Under the pieces are notes generated by a model. The model made no database searches. It saw nothing but the letters and a program-made list of their open reading frames with translations, and had not been told where the DNA came from. The translations under genes and the position numbers were made by a program. This document shows positions 8,018-16,465 of a stretch of 64,000 nucleotides of DNA, one piece after another. Source of the DNA: RGIG7332 sp045580305 (lineage in GTDB: Bacteria; Bacillota; Clostridia; Oscillospirales; JAAYXM01); NCBI GenBank assembly GCA_045580305.1, contig JAZNNQ010000027.1:1-64000 (forward strand), given 5' to 3'. Numbering within the stretch: position 1 is the stretch's first letter; every line of letters starts with the position of its first letter.

Positions 8018-8422
8018 ATGGCTAGTCCTAAAACAGCTAGAAAAGGCGCAACAAGAAAGCGCCGCGAGCGTAAGAATATCGCAGAAGGCGCGGCTCATAT
8101 CCGTTCCTCTTTCAACAACACCATGGTAACCCTTACCGACAAGAACGGTAATGCTCTTTCCTGGGCATCTTCCGGTGGTATGGGCTTCCGTGGTTCAAAG
8201 AAGTCCACTCCGTTCGCAGCACAGGTAGCAGCAGAAACCGCTGCAAAGGCTGCTATGGAGCACGGTCTTAAGACTGTTGAAGTTTACGTTAAGGGTCCGG
8301 GCGCAGGCCGTGAGGCTGCTATCCGCGCACTCCAGGCTGCAGGTCTTGAGGTTAGCATGATTAAAGATGTTACCCCGATCCCGCACAATGGTTGCCGTCC
8401 GCCCAAGAGACGTCGCGTATAA
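8018..8422 (+). CDS. rpsK: 30S ribosomal protein S11
   Basis: S11 forms part of the 30S platform near the mRNA exit. The 134-residue product contains GAAHIRSSFNNTMVTLTDKN near residue 26 and the C-terminal signature PIPHNGCRPPKRRRV. AAGGAGGG precedes the ATG at 8018. It is 15 bp after rpsM and 17 bp before rpsD. Confidence 0.97.
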   Translation: MASPKTARKGATRKRRERKNIAEGAAHIRSSFNNTMVTLTDKNGNALSWASSGGMGFRGSKKSTPFAAQVAAETAAKAAMEHGLKTVEVYVKGPGAGREAAIRALQAAGLEVSMIKDVTPIPHNGCRPPKRRRV

Positions 8423-8439
8423 TTTGGAGGTGTATTGAT

Positions 8440-9069
8440 ATGGCAAGATATACAGGCGCCGTATGCCGTCAGTGCCGTCGTGAGGGACAGAAATTATTCC
8501 TCAAGGGCGACCGCTGCTACACCGGCAAGTGCGCACTTGACCGCCGTCCCGGCCAGACTCCTGGTCAGCATGGCAAGGGTCGTAAGAAATTATCCGAGTA
8601 TGCTATGCAGCATCGTGAGAAGCAGAAAACCCGTCGTTACTACGGCGTTCTTGAGAGCCAGTTTGCTAAGTACTTCGAGATGGCAGCATCCAAGCAGGGT
8701 GTTACTGGTGAGAACTTACTCCGCATTCTTGAGAGCCGTTTAGACAATGTTGTTTACCGTTTAGGTCTCGCAATGAGCCGCCCGGAAGCACGCCAGCTCG
8801 TTTCACACAACCATTTCTCCGTAAATGGTAAGAAGGTTAACATTCCGTCTTACTTAGTTAAGGCCGGCGATGTTATTGCCCTCAACGAGAAGAGCCGCGG
8901 AAGTGATAAGTTCAAATCAATTATCGAGGCTAATGCATCTCGTGCTGTACCTGCATGGCTTGATATGGATAAGAACAAATTAGAGGCTAAGGTCGTAAAT
9001 CTTCCCGCTCGTGAAGAGATCGATCTTCCGGTTGAGGAACACCTCATCGTCGAGTTGTACTCCAAGTAA
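8440..9069 (+). CDS. rpsD: 30S ribosomal protein S4, zinc form
   Basis: S4 is a primary 16S binder at the mRNA entry tunnel. In E. coli it represses the alpha operon. The 209-residue product carries Cys9, Cys12, Cys26 and Cys31 in its N-terminus, as in the zinc-binding form, and the S4 RNA-binding domain LESRLDNVVYRLGLAMSRPE near residue 100. The frame extends upstream to 8392 inside rpsK, but TTGGAGG at 8423-8429 fixes the ATG at 8440. In B. subtilis rpsD is unlinked, whereas Clostridia keep it here. Confidence 0.96.
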   Translation: MARYTGAVCRQCRREGQKLFLKGDRCYTGKCALDRRPGQTPGQHGKGRKKLSEYAMQHREKQKTRRYYGVLESQFAKYFEMAASKQGVTGENLLRILESRLDNVVYRLGLAMSRPEARQLVSHNHFSVNGKKVNIPSYLVKAGDVIALNEKSRGSDKFKSIIEANASRAVPAWLDMDKNKLEAKVVNLPAREEIDLPVEEHLIVELYSK

Positions 9070-9082
9070 GATTGAGGCGACT

Positions 9083-9106
9083 TTGCGATACAGTGTGGTA
9101 TCGCAA
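9083..9106 (+). other. Perfect hairpin between rpsD and rpoA
   Basis: TTGCGATAC at 9083-9091 and GTATCGCAA at 9098-9106 form a perfect 9-bp stem with a 6-nt loop in the 112-bp rpsD-rpoA gap. The bases after it (CCCCTCGAGG) contain no T-run, so simple intrinsic termination is unlikely. A processing site, an mRNA-stability element or a regulatory leader for rpoA are possible. Confidence 0.6.
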
Positions 9107-9181
9107 CCCCTCGAGGCTACTGTAAGTTGCAAAGAAACAGCAGTATTTATATATGCTGCCTAACAAGGAGGGTAACTATTG

Positions 9182-10129
9182 ATGATCGAAATCGAGAAAC
9201 CACATATTGACTGCCTTGACTTAGCAGAGGACGGATCCTACGGCAAGTTCGTTGTTGAGCCGCTTGAGCGTGGCTACGGTACAACTCTTGGCAACTCACT
9301 CCGCCGTGTGCTCCTTTCTTCATTACCCGGTACGGCAGTTACCGACATAAAAATCGCAGGTGTTTCCCACGAATTCTCCACCATCCCCGGTGTTACCGAG
9401 GATGTAACCGAGATTATCCTTAATGTAAAGGGTATTGTAGCTAAGCTTCACGGCAATGAGCCGAAGACCGTTTACATCGAGGCTGTGGGCGAAGGCGAGG
9501 TTTGCGCCGGCGACATTAAGTGCGACAGCGAGGTTGAGATCTTAAATCCCGATCTTCATATCGCAACTCTTGGCGCAGATGCAACTCTCAGCATGGAGCT
9601 TACCATTAACCACGGTCGTGGTTATGTTCCGTCTGACCGCAACAAGCCGGCTCAGTCGGTAATCGGACTTCTTCCGGTTGACTCCATCTACACCCCGGTT
9701 CATAAAGTCAATTACAATATCGAGAATACTCGTGTAGGTAATATGACAGACTTTGACAAGTTAACACTTGAAGTTTGGACAAACAAGACCATCAGCGCTC
9801 GTGATGCTGTATCATACGGCGCTAAGATCTTAGCTGACCACTTAGCTCTGTTTATCGACCTTTCCGAGGATATCGGTAATACATCAATCGTTATTGAAAA
9901 ACCTGAATCACAGCGCGACAAGGTTTTAGACATGACAATTGAAGAGCTTGACCTTTCCGTTCGTTCCTTCAACTGCTTAAAGCGCGCAGGTATTGACACT
10001 GTTTCAGACTTAATAGGCAAGACACAGGAAGATATGATGAAGGTCAGAAATTTGGGTAACAAGTCACTTGAAGAGGTTGTTAACAAGCTCGACGCTATGG
10101 GACTTGCACTCAAAAGCGAAGACAACTAA
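9182..10129 (+). CDS. rpoA: RNA polymerase alpha subunit
   Basis: The alpha subunit nucleates RNA polymerase assembly and contacts activators and UP elements. The 315-residue product starts MIEIEKPHIDCLDLAEDGSY. The N-terminal dimerisation domain has GYGTTLGNSLRRVLLSSLPG near residue 30, and the C-terminal domain has the helix-hairpin-helix LDLSVRSFNCLKRAGIDTVS near 256. A TTG at 9179 directly precedes the ATG at 9182 and could also serve. AAGGAGGG at 9165-9172 suits either. The gene is flanked on both sides by perfect hairpins. Confidence 0.97.
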   Translation: MIEIEKPHIDCLDLAEDGSYGKFVVEPLERGYGTTLGNSLRRVLLSSLPGTAVTDIKIAGVSHEFSTIPGVTEDVTEIILNVKGIVAKLHGNEPKTVYIEAVGEGEVCAGDIKCDSEVEILNPDLHIATLGADATLSMELTINHGRGYVPSDRNKPAQSVIGLLPVDSIYTPVHKVNYNIENTRVGNMTDFDKLTLEVWTNKTISARDAVSYGAKILADHLALFIDLSEDIGNTSIVIEKPESQRDKVLDMTIEELDLSVRSFNCLKRAGIDTVSDLIGKTQEDMMKVRNLGNKSLEEVVNKLDAMGLALKSEDN

Positions 10130-10153
10130 AAGATATTTACGGCAATAGCCTGC

Positions 10154-10180
10154 TTTACCATACGCCAAGCGTATGGTAAA
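10154..10180 (+). other. Perfect 12-bp hairpin between rpoA and rplQ
   Basis: TTTACCATACGC at 10154-10165 is exactly complementary to GCGTATGGTAAA at 10169-10180, with a CAA loop. GAGGGCC follows instead of a T-run, so it does not look like a terminator for the + strand. It stands alone in the 100-bp gap before the rplQ ribosome binding site AAAGGAGG. Confidence 0.65.
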
Positions 10181-10229
10181 GAGGGCCTTGCAACACTTAT
10201 TATTACCACTTATAAAGGAGGTATTTTCG

Positions 10230-10571
10230 ATGCCAGGAACACGCAAACTCGGCAGAGCAACCGATGCACGCCGCGCAATGCTCCGCGCTATGGTTACCTA
10301 TCTGCTTGAGAATGGCAAAATTGAGACCACTCTTATGCGTGCGAAGGAAGTTCGCCCGTTAGTGGAGAAGATGATCACACTTGGCAAGACCAACACTCTG
10401 CACAGCAGAAGACAGGCACTTGCATTTATTACCAAGAAGGATGTAGTCAAGAAGCTTTTTGACGAGATCGCACCCAAGTATGCTGACCGTAACGGTGGTT
10501 ACAGCCGTATCACCAAGCTCGGCCCGCGTCGTGGCGACTGCGCTGAAATGGCTATCATCGAGCTGCTCTAA
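10230..10571 (+). CDS. rplQ: 50S ribosomal protein L17
   Basis: L17 lies near the exit tunnel of the large subunit. The 113-residue product begins MPGTRKLGRATDARRAMLRA (family MxxRKLGR), and has LENGKIETTLMRAKEVRPLV near residue 28 and the C-terminal GGYSRITKLGPRRGDCAEMA. The frame is open from 10173, but AAAGGAGG at 10215-10222 fixes the start at 10230. It is the last gene of the ribosomal operon and is followed by a strong terminator. Confidence 0.97.
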   Translation: MPGTRKLGRATDARRAMLRAMVTYLLENGKIETTLMRAKEVRPLVEKMITLGKTNTLHSRRQALAFITKKDVVKKLFDEIAPKYADRNGGYSRITKLGPRRGDCAEMAIIELL

Positions 10572-10581
10572 TTAAAAACTT

Positions 10582-10633
10582 AAAGAGGTTTATCTCGAAA
10601 GCTGTGTTCGAGATAAACCTCTTTTTCTTTTTC
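10582..10633 (+). terminator. Intrinsic terminator of the spc/alpha operon
   Basis: A perfect 18-bp inverted repeat (10582-10599 with 10607-10624) around a 7-nt loop is followed by TTCTTTTTC. This is a strong rho-independent terminator 10 bp after rplQ. It marks the end of the ribosomal transcript. Confidence 0.95.
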
Positions 10634-10645
10634 AAAATAAAAAGG

Positions 10646-10730
10646 AATCGGCTGCGTTTAATACGCCCAGATTCACGGGAAAGCCGCTTTCTGTTACCGA
10701 TCCTAAGGTCAGTATAACAGAACGGGCGTG
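10646..10730. other. Structured intergenic stretch between convergent rplQ and tspO
   Basis: Between two convergent genes there are several inverted repeats: TTCTGTTA (10689-10696) with TAACAGAA (10715-10722), ACGCCC (10663-10668) with GGGCGT (10724-10729), and CGGCT (10649-10653) with AGCCG (10682-10686). The last two interlock, so a pseudoknot is possible. Read on the - strand, the structure lies just after tspO and ends before TTCCTTTTTATTTTG, so it could be a tspO 3' UTR, terminator or small RNA. I recognise no known RNA family. Confidence 0.4.
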
Positions 10731-10735
10731 ATGTG

Positions 10736-11200
10736 TCAATTCATCATAAAAACTGCAAAATTAAGATATGCGGCAAAGGTAAGCCATAAAATATAGGGAA
10801 TTTGTAGATATGCAGCGAGAGGTTTTGCCTTATAAAACTGCCATATCATAAGGGCGACAAGCACCCAAAGCAGAAGGAGCCATATAAAGGCGATAAAATA
10901 CACCTGCATATTGAAGAACAACAGCGGCCAGATAAAATTAACCGCAAGCTGTACCCCGTAGAGAGCGAGCGCTTCCCTCTTATTTAAGGAATTGCTCGTG
11001 TACACAAGGTAGCAGGAAACGCCCATAAGAAGGAAGAGAATGGTCCACACAATTGGAAAAACGATAGAAGGCGGCGCCAGGGGTGGTTGGTTTAAATTTC
11101 CGTATAACTCCATAGAGTCCCGGGTAAGATAAGCGCTCAGCGCGCCGACACCTAATGGAATAATCAGGGAAATGATTAACTCTTTCCATTTAATTTTCAT
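10736..11200 (-). CDS. tspO: TspO/MBR family membrane protein
   Basis: The 154-residue product has five predicted membrane helices and the family motifs LNQPPLAPPSIVFPIVWTIL near residue 36, QLAVNFIWPLLFF near 84 and PYILWLTFAAYLNFAVFMMN at the end. TspO proteins bind tetrapyrroles and other hydrophobic ligands in the cytoplasmic membrane and are linked to stress responses. Substrate and role here are unknown. It is a monocistronic gene convergent with rplQ and divergent from argG, with AGAGAGGTG upstream of the ATG. Confidence 0.9.
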   Translation of the reverse strand: MKIKWKELIISLIIPLGVGALSAYLTRDSMELYGNLNQPPLAPPSIVFPIVWTILFLLMGVSCYLVYTSNSLNKREALALYGVQLAVNFIWPLLFFNMQVYFIAFIWLLLLWVLVALMIWQFYKAKPLAAYLQIPYILWLTFAAYLNFAVFMMN

Positions 11201-11523
11201 AAAAAATCACCTCTCTAAAGGTTATGCATTTTTAAGTAAAATATACAAGTAAGAATGACGAGAAATACAAGCTTTCGCAAATATATACAGGGTAAATGGG
11301 CACAAAACCCGTAAAAAACACATTCTTTAGTGCCTAAATTACGATTGCACCCTAGATGCTTTGTGCAGTTTATGTATAAATATACTATTTTATGCATAAA
11401 TGAATGGAGATATTGATGAATTATGCAAAAAATTCCGAAAAATTCAAAAAAACTCTTGCATAAAAATTCAACCTCTGCTATAATCATTATACTGAAAAAA
11501 TTATCTTTAAGGAGAGATATATT
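11201..11523 (+). promoter_or_regulatory. arg operon promoter with tandem ARG-box-like sites
   Basis: The 323-bp tspO-argG gap holds no convincing gene. Near argG lies a strong sigma-A promoter: TTGCAT at 11456-11461, a 17-bp spacer and TATAAT at 11479-11484 with an extended -10 TG. TGCATAAAAATTCA at 11457-11470 overlaps the -35 and differs from the ARG-box consensus TGAATAAAAATTCA by one base. Similar but weaker sites start at 11393 (TGCATAAATGAAT) and 11424 (TGCAAAAAATTCC), roughly three helical turns apart. The arrangement suggests repression by ArgR/AhrC, whose gene is not in this window. Confidence 0.75.
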
Positions 11524-12744
11524 ATGAGTAAAATTAAAAAGGCCGTTCTGGCATATTCCGGCGGACTTGATACATCAATTATTATTCCGTGGCTTAAGGA
11601 AAACTACGGCTGCGAGGTTATCGCTGTTGCTGCTGATGTTGGTCAGGGCAAGGAGCTTGACGGCCTTATTGACAAGGCTATCAAGACCGGCGCAAGCAAG
11701 TGCTATATCGAAGATTTAAGAGAAGAATTCGTTGACGAGTATGTTATCCCCACCATGAAGGCAGGCGCTGTTTATGAAGGCAGCTATCTCCTCGGTACTT
11801 CCTTTGCTCGTCCGATTATTGCAAAGAGAATTGTTGAGATTGCAAAGAAAGAGGGCGCAGATGCAATTTGCCACGGTTGTACCGGTAAGGGTAACGACCA
11901 GGTTCGTTTCGAGCTTGCTATCAAGGCATTTGCTCCCGAGCTTAAGATTATCGCTCCCTGGCGTGAGTGGGAACTCAAGAGCCGCGAGGAAGAGATCGCT
12001 TACGCTGAGGCTCGCAACATTCCCCTTACTATTACTCGTGAGACCAACTATTCCAAGGATATGAACCTCTGGCACTTATCCCACGAGGGCTTGGATCTTG
12101 AAGATCCGGGCAACGAGCCGAATTACGACAAGATCTTAGAGCTTGGTGTTACTCCCGAAAAGGCACCCGATACTCCTACCTACATCGACATCGCGTTTGA
12201 GAAGGGTGTTCCGGTTGCACTTAACGGCAAGAAGATGAAAGCGCTTGACATTATCTATGAGCTTAACAAGGTTGGCGGCGCTAACGGTATCGGTATCGTT
12301 GACTTAGTTGAGAACCGTCTTGTCGGTATGAAGAGCCGTGGCGTTTATGAGACTCCCGGCGGCACCATCCTCTACAAGGCACACGAGTTCTTAGAGACCC
12401 TCTGTCTTGACCGCGATACACACCACTACAAGGCACAGGCTGCTATCCGTTTTGCAGAGCTTGTTTACTTTGGCCAGTGGTATACTCCCCTTCGTGAGGC
12501 GCTTTCCGCATTTGTTGACAGCACTCAGGAAAGAGTCACCGGTCATGTTAAGTTAAAACTCTACAAGGGCAACATCGTAAATGCCGGTATGTGGAGTGAG
12601 TACTCACTTTACGACGAAGAAATCGCTACTTTTGATGAGGACGAGGTTTATGATCAGAAGGACAGCGCAGGATTTATTAACCTGTTCGGTCTTCCCATCA
12701 AGGTTCGCGCAATGCTCGATAACAAGAGAAACGAAAAGAAATAA
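11524..12744 (+). CDS. argG: Argininosuccinate synthase
   Basis: ArgG joins citrulline and aspartate with ATP to argininosuccinate. The 406-residue product has the N-type ATP pyrophosphatase P-loop AYSGGLDTSI at residues 9-18, GCTGKGNDQVRFE near 117, and IAPWREWELKSREEEI near 140. Length is normal. AAGGAGAG precedes the ATG. It is the first gene of argGHCJBDF, behind the ARG-box promoter. Placing argG and argH ahead of the early pathway genes is common in Clostridia. Confidence 0.97.
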   Translation: MSKIKKAVLAYSGGLDTSIIIPWLKENYGCEVIAVAADVGQGKELDGLIDKAIKTGASKCYIEDLREEFVDEYVIPTMKAGAVYEGSYLLGTSFARPIIAKRIVEIAKKEGADAICHGCTGKGNDQVRFELAIKAFAPELKIIAPWREWELKSREEEIAYAEARNIPLTITRETNYSKDMNLWHLSHEGLDLEDPGNEPNYDKILELGVTPEKAPDTPTYIDIAFEKGVPVALNGKKMKALDIIYELNKVGGANGIGIVDLVENRLVGMKSRGVYETPGGTILYKAHEFLETLCLDRDTHHYKAQAAIRFAELVYFGQWYTPLREALSAFVDSTQERVTGHVKLKLYKGNIVNAGMWSEYSLYDEEIATFDEDEVYDQKDSAGFINLFGLPIKVRAMLDNKRNEKK

Positions 12745-12810
12745 TATTGATGCTCAATGGGGGTTGCATTGTGCAATCCCCATATCACTTTAAGAAGGAG
12801 AATAGCGGAA

Positions 12811-14190
12811 ATGAAACTTTGGTCAGGACGCTTTCAAAAAGATATAGATGGATTGGTAAACGACTTTAACTCATCAATCCAATTTGATGCAAGAATGTAC
12901 CGTGAGGACATCGAGGGCAGCATGGCGCACGCTATGATGCTCGGCAAGCAGGGGATCATTATGCAGGAGGAAGCAGATAAGATTGTGACTACTCTTGGCG
13001 AGATTCTTGCTGATATTGAGGCAGGTAAGGTAGAATTTTCTCTTGATAACGAGGATATTCATATGAATATCGAGCGTATACTCACCGAGCGTATCGGTGA
13101 CACCGGAAAACGCCTTCATACTGCCCGTAGCCGTAACGATCAGGTAGCTCTCGACTTGCGAATGAATTTAAAGAAGGAAGTTGTCCGCATTAAGGGCCTT
13201 GTTTTAAAGCTTATGGCGGCTCTTGCCAATAAGGCTGAGGCTAATTTAGATGCCATTCTCCCGGGCTATACCCATCTTCAGCGTGCACAACCTTCCACCG
13301 CAGGCCATCATTTTATGGCATACGGTGAGATGTTAAAGCGCGATGTTACACGCCTCGAGGACTGTTTAAAGAGAATGGACACAATGCCACTTGGCAGTTG
13401 CGCGCTCGCCGGCACAACCTATCCCATTGACAGATATTTCGTTGCTGAAAAATTAGGCTTTGCAAATATCACTAACAACTCACTTGACGGCGTTTCCGAC
13501 CGTGACTTTGTAATTGAGTTTGCATCCTGTCTTTCAATGATTATGATGCATCTTTCCCGTTTTTCCGAGGAAATAATCCTCTGGTGCTCATGGGAGTTCT
13601 CATATATTGAATTAGACGATGCTTATTCAACCGGTTCCTCCATTATGCCACAGAAGAAGAACCCGGATGTAGCAGAACTTGTAAGAGGTAAAACCGGCCG
13701 TGTTTATGGCTCTCTTATGGGCCTTCTCACTATGATGAAGGGCCTGCCCCTTGCATACAACAAGGATATGCAGGAGGATAAAGAGGCGATCTTTGACGCG
13801 GTTGACACCGTGGCTCAGTGCCTTGAGGTCTTCACTCCGATGTTCGAGACTATGACCATTAAAAAAGACAATATGAAGAATGCAGCAAAGGGTGGCTTTA
13901 TTAACGCTACCGACGCGGCAGACTATCTTGTTAAAAAGGGCCTTCCCTTCCGTGATGCCTATATGATCGTAGGTAAGCTTGTTACCTACTGTATTACCGA
14001 GAAAAAGACCCTTGATACACTTACTATGGACGATTATCATACATTATCCCCGGTTTTCGAGGAGGATGTTTACGAGGCGCTTGATCTTGCAACCTGTGTT
14101 AACGGACGCAAGGTGCCCGGCGGCCCCGCCGAGGAAGAGGTCGCTCGTCAGATTGCTGAGCTTAAGAAATTTGTCGAGGAGAGGAAGTAA
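12811..14190 (+). CDS. argH: Argininosuccinate lyase
   Basis: ArgH cleaves argininosuccinate to arginine and fumarate. The 459-residue product belongs to the fumarase/aspartase superfamily, with the superfamily signature GSSIMPQKKNPD near residue 273, HTARSRNDQVALDLR near 105 and GYTHLQRAQPS near 152. The frame is open from 12757, but AAGGAG at 12795-12800 and the family N-terminus MKLWSGRFQ fix 12811. It overlaps nothing and argC starts 3 bp after its stop. Confidence 0.97.
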   Translation: MKLWSGRFQKDIDGLVNDFNSSIQFDARMYREDIEGSMAHAMMLGKQGIIMQEEADKIVTTLGEILADIEAGKVEFSLDNEDIHMNIERILTERIGDTGKRLHTARSRNDQVALDLRMNLKKEVVRIKGLVLKLMAALANKAEANLDAILPGYTHLQRAQPSTAGHHFMAYGEMLKRDVTRLEDCLKRMDTMPLGSCALAGTTYPIDRYFVAEKLGFANITNNSLDGVSDRDFVIEFASCLSMIMMHLSRFSEEIILWCSWEFSYIELDDAYSTGSSIMPQKKNPDVAELVRGKTGRVYGSLMGLLTMMKGLPLAYNKDMQEDKEAIFDAVDTVAQCLEVFTPMFETMTIKKDNMKNAAKGGFINATDAADYLVKKGLPFRDAYMIVGKLVTYCITEKKTLDTLTMDDYHTLSPVFEEDVYEALDLATCVNGRKVPGGPAEEEVARQIAELKKFVEERK

Positions 14191-14193
14191 ACT

Positions 14194-15228
14194 ATGATAA
14201 ATGTAGGAATTGTAGGCGCAACCGGCTACGGCGGCGTTGAGCTTGTGCGACTTCTTCTCGCCCGCGACGATGTAAATTTATGCTCTCTTAGCTCTGTTTC
14301 CTTTGAGGGTAAGAAAATTTCCGAAATTTACCCAATGCTTTACGGTATTTGCGACGATACCTTGGATACTCAGGACAAGGTAGTCGCAAAGTGCGATGTT
14401 ATTTTCGCGGCACTTCCTCATGGCCTTTCCCAGAGCCTTGCAAAAGAGTGCATCGACAAAGGTAAGATTTTCATCGACCTTGGCGCGGATTTCCGCTTAG
14501 AGGATGAGGAAACTTATAAAAAGTGGTACGGTGGCAATTTTGAGGACAAAGAGCTTCAGGACAGCGCGGTTTATGGCCTTTGCGAATTAAATCGCGACAA
14601 ATTACGCGGCGCGCGCCTTGTTGCAAACCCGGGTTGTTACCCCACCTCTATTGCGTTGGGTCTTTACCCTGCACTAAAGGGCGGTTTTTGTTCCACAAAG
14701 GGAATTATTATTGACTCCAAGTCCGGAGCGACGGGTGCCGGTCGCGGTCTTACCCAGACTACTCATTTCACCGAATTAAACGAAGGTTTTGCTGCATACA
14801 AGGTAGGCAGTCACCGCCACACACCGGAAATTGAGCAGACCTTATCCAAAATGGCGGGCGAGGATGTGAAGGTTACCTTTGTTCCCCATCTTCTCCCAAT
14901 CAATCGCGGAATTGAATCCACAATTTACGCGGAAATGAATCAGGAATACACTTTACTCCAGATCCACGACGCTTATGTGGATTTCTACAAAAATGAGAAA
15001 TTCGTTACCGTTATGCCTTTAGGCAGTGCGGCAAATGTAAAAAATGTGCGAATGACAAATCAGTGTCAGATTTCCCTGCACGAGGACAAGCACACCGGCC
15101 GTATTATTATCTCATCGGTAATTGATAATATGGTGAAAGGTGCGGCAGGTCAGGCTATTCAAAATATGAATTTAGCACTCGGCTTACCGGAGGACAGAGG
15201 TCTTCCCATCTTAGCACCTGCATTTTAG
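14194..15228 (+). CDS. argC: N-acetyl-gamma-glutamyl-phosphate reductase
   Basis: ArgC reduces N-acetylglutamyl phosphate with NADPH to the semialdehyde. The 344-residue product has the Rossmann motif GIVGATGYGGVELVRLL at residues 5-21 and the catalytic cysteine in ANPGCYPTS near residue 150, followed by SGATGAGRG. Length is normal for the bacterial type 1 enzyme. It starts 3 bp after argH with GGAGAGGAAG overlapping the argH end. Confidence 0.97.
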   Translation: MINVGIVGATGYGGVELVRLLLARDDVNLCSLSSVSFEGKKISEIYPMLYGICDDTLDTQDKVVAKCDVIFAALPHGLSQSLAKECIDKGKIFIDLGADFRLEDEETYKKWYGGNFEDKELQDSAVYGLCELNRDKLRGARLVANPGCYPTSIALGLYPALKGGFCSTKGIIIDSKSGATGAGRGLTQTTHFTELNEGFAAYKVGSHRHTPEIEQTLSKMAGEDVKVTFVPHLLPINRGIESTIYAEMNQEYTLLQIHDAYVDFYKNEKFVTVMPLGSAANVKNVRMTNQCQISLHEDKHTGRIIISSVIDNMVKGAAGQAIQNMNLALGLPEDRGLPILAPAF

Positions 15229-15238
15229 GAGAATGATT

Positions 15239-16453
15239 ATGAAAGAGATTTTAGGCGGTGTTTGTGCACCACTCGGTTTTACAGCAGCGGGTATCCACTC
15301 GGGAATCCGCAAAAATAAAGACAGATTAGACCTTGCCCTTATCTCCTGCGAGCGTGAATGCAACGCGGCGGCAACCTTTACCACAAATCGTGTTAAGGCG
15401 GCGCCAGTGCAGCTTGATATGAAGAATATCAAAAGCGGCAAGATGCAGGCGGTAATCGTAAACAGCGGTAACGCCAACGCCTGTGCACCCAACGGTATGG
15501 AGAATGCTGAAAAAATGTGCAAGATAGCGGCGGAGGCCCTCAATATCGCGCCCGAGCGCGTTTTCGTCTGCTCTACCGGCGTTATCGGCGTAGAGCTTGA
15601 CACCACTCCGGTTGAAAAGGGTATGCCGAGCCTCGTGTCAGCTCTTTCCAAAGAAGGCGCTGAAAATGCGGCGCAGGCGATACTTACGACCGATCTTGTT
15701 AAAAAGGAGATCGCTTTAGAGGCAGAGATTGGCGGCAAGACCGTTAAAATCGGTGCGATCGCAAAGGGCTCGGGTATGATTCATCCCAATATGGGTACTA
15801 TGCTCTGCTTTATCACAACGGATGCGGCTATAAGTTCTGAGCTTCTTCACGATGCACTCCTTGCAACGGTTAAAAGAACATTTAACCGCGTGAGCGTCGA
15901 CGGTGATACCTCAACTAACGACACCGCGGTAGTAATGGCATCCGGCCTTGCGGGAAATGCTGAAATTACCGATAAAAACGAGGATTATAACACCTTCTGC
16001 GCACTTCTCTATAAGGTTTGTGAGCATCTTGCCCGCGAGATGGCTCGTGACGGTGAGGGCGCGACACATCTTATCACCTGTGTGGTAAGTGGTGCAAAAG
16101 ATGAAAAGAGCGCTGAAAAAATGGCGAAATCCGTTATTGGCTCGTCTCTTACAAAGGCGGCAATGTTCGGCGCAGATGCCAACTGGGGCCGCGTAATTTG
16201 TGCTATGGGCTACTCGGGCGAGGATTTCGATCCGGAAAAGGTTAAAATTTCTTTTAAGTCATCAGTCGGCGAGATTTTAGTTTGTGAAAACGGACGCGGT
16301 CTTGTTTTTGATGAAGATTTAGCTAAAAAGATCCTCACACAAGAGGAAGTTATCATTTGCGCCGAGCTTTGCGAGGGTCAGGCGTCAGCCACCGTTTGGG
16401 GTTGTGACCTTACCTACGATTATGTCAAAATTAACGGCGATTACAGAAGTTAG
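15239..16453 (+). CDS. argJ: Bifunctional ornithine acetyltransferase / N-acetylglutamate synthase
   Basis: ArgJ transfers acetyl from N-acetylornithine to glutamate, recycling the acetyl group, and often also makes N-acetylglutamate from acetyl-CoA. The 404-residue product is a self-cleaving precursor. The cleavage motif KGSGMIHPNMGTML has Thr187 as nucleophile, but the residue before it is Gly instead of the usual Ala. An ATG at 15233 lies too close to the Shine-Dalgarno TAGGAGA, so 15239 is chosen. With argJ present, no argA or argE is needed in this operon. Confidence 0.95.
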   Translation: MKEILGGVCAPLGFTAAGIHSGIRKNKDRLDLALISCERECNAAATFTTNRVKAAPVQLDMKNIKSGKMQAVIVNSGNANACAPNGMENAEKMCKIAAEALNIAPERVFVCSTGVIGVELDTTPVEKGMPSLVSALSKEGAENAAQAILTTDLVKKEIALEAEIGGKTVKIGAIAKGSGMIHPNMGTMLCFITTDAAISSELLHDALLATVKRTFNRVSVDGDTSTNDTAVVMASGLAGNAEITDKNEDYNTFCALLYKVCEHLAREMARDGEGATHLITCVVSGAKDEKSAEKMAKSVIGSSLTKAAMFGADANWGRVICAMGYSGEDFDPEKVKISFKSSVGEILVCENGRGLVFDEDLAKKILTQEEVIICAELCEGQASATVWGCDLTYDYVKINGDYRS

Positions 16454-16465
16454 GAGGCTATTCCT

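Noticed and set aside
11215..11487. 90-codon frame on the - strand between tspO and argG
   Set aside because: It overlaps the argG promoter and ARG boxes, has no ribosome binding site, and its Cys/Phe/Tyr-rich composition is typical of AT-rich non-coding DNA.
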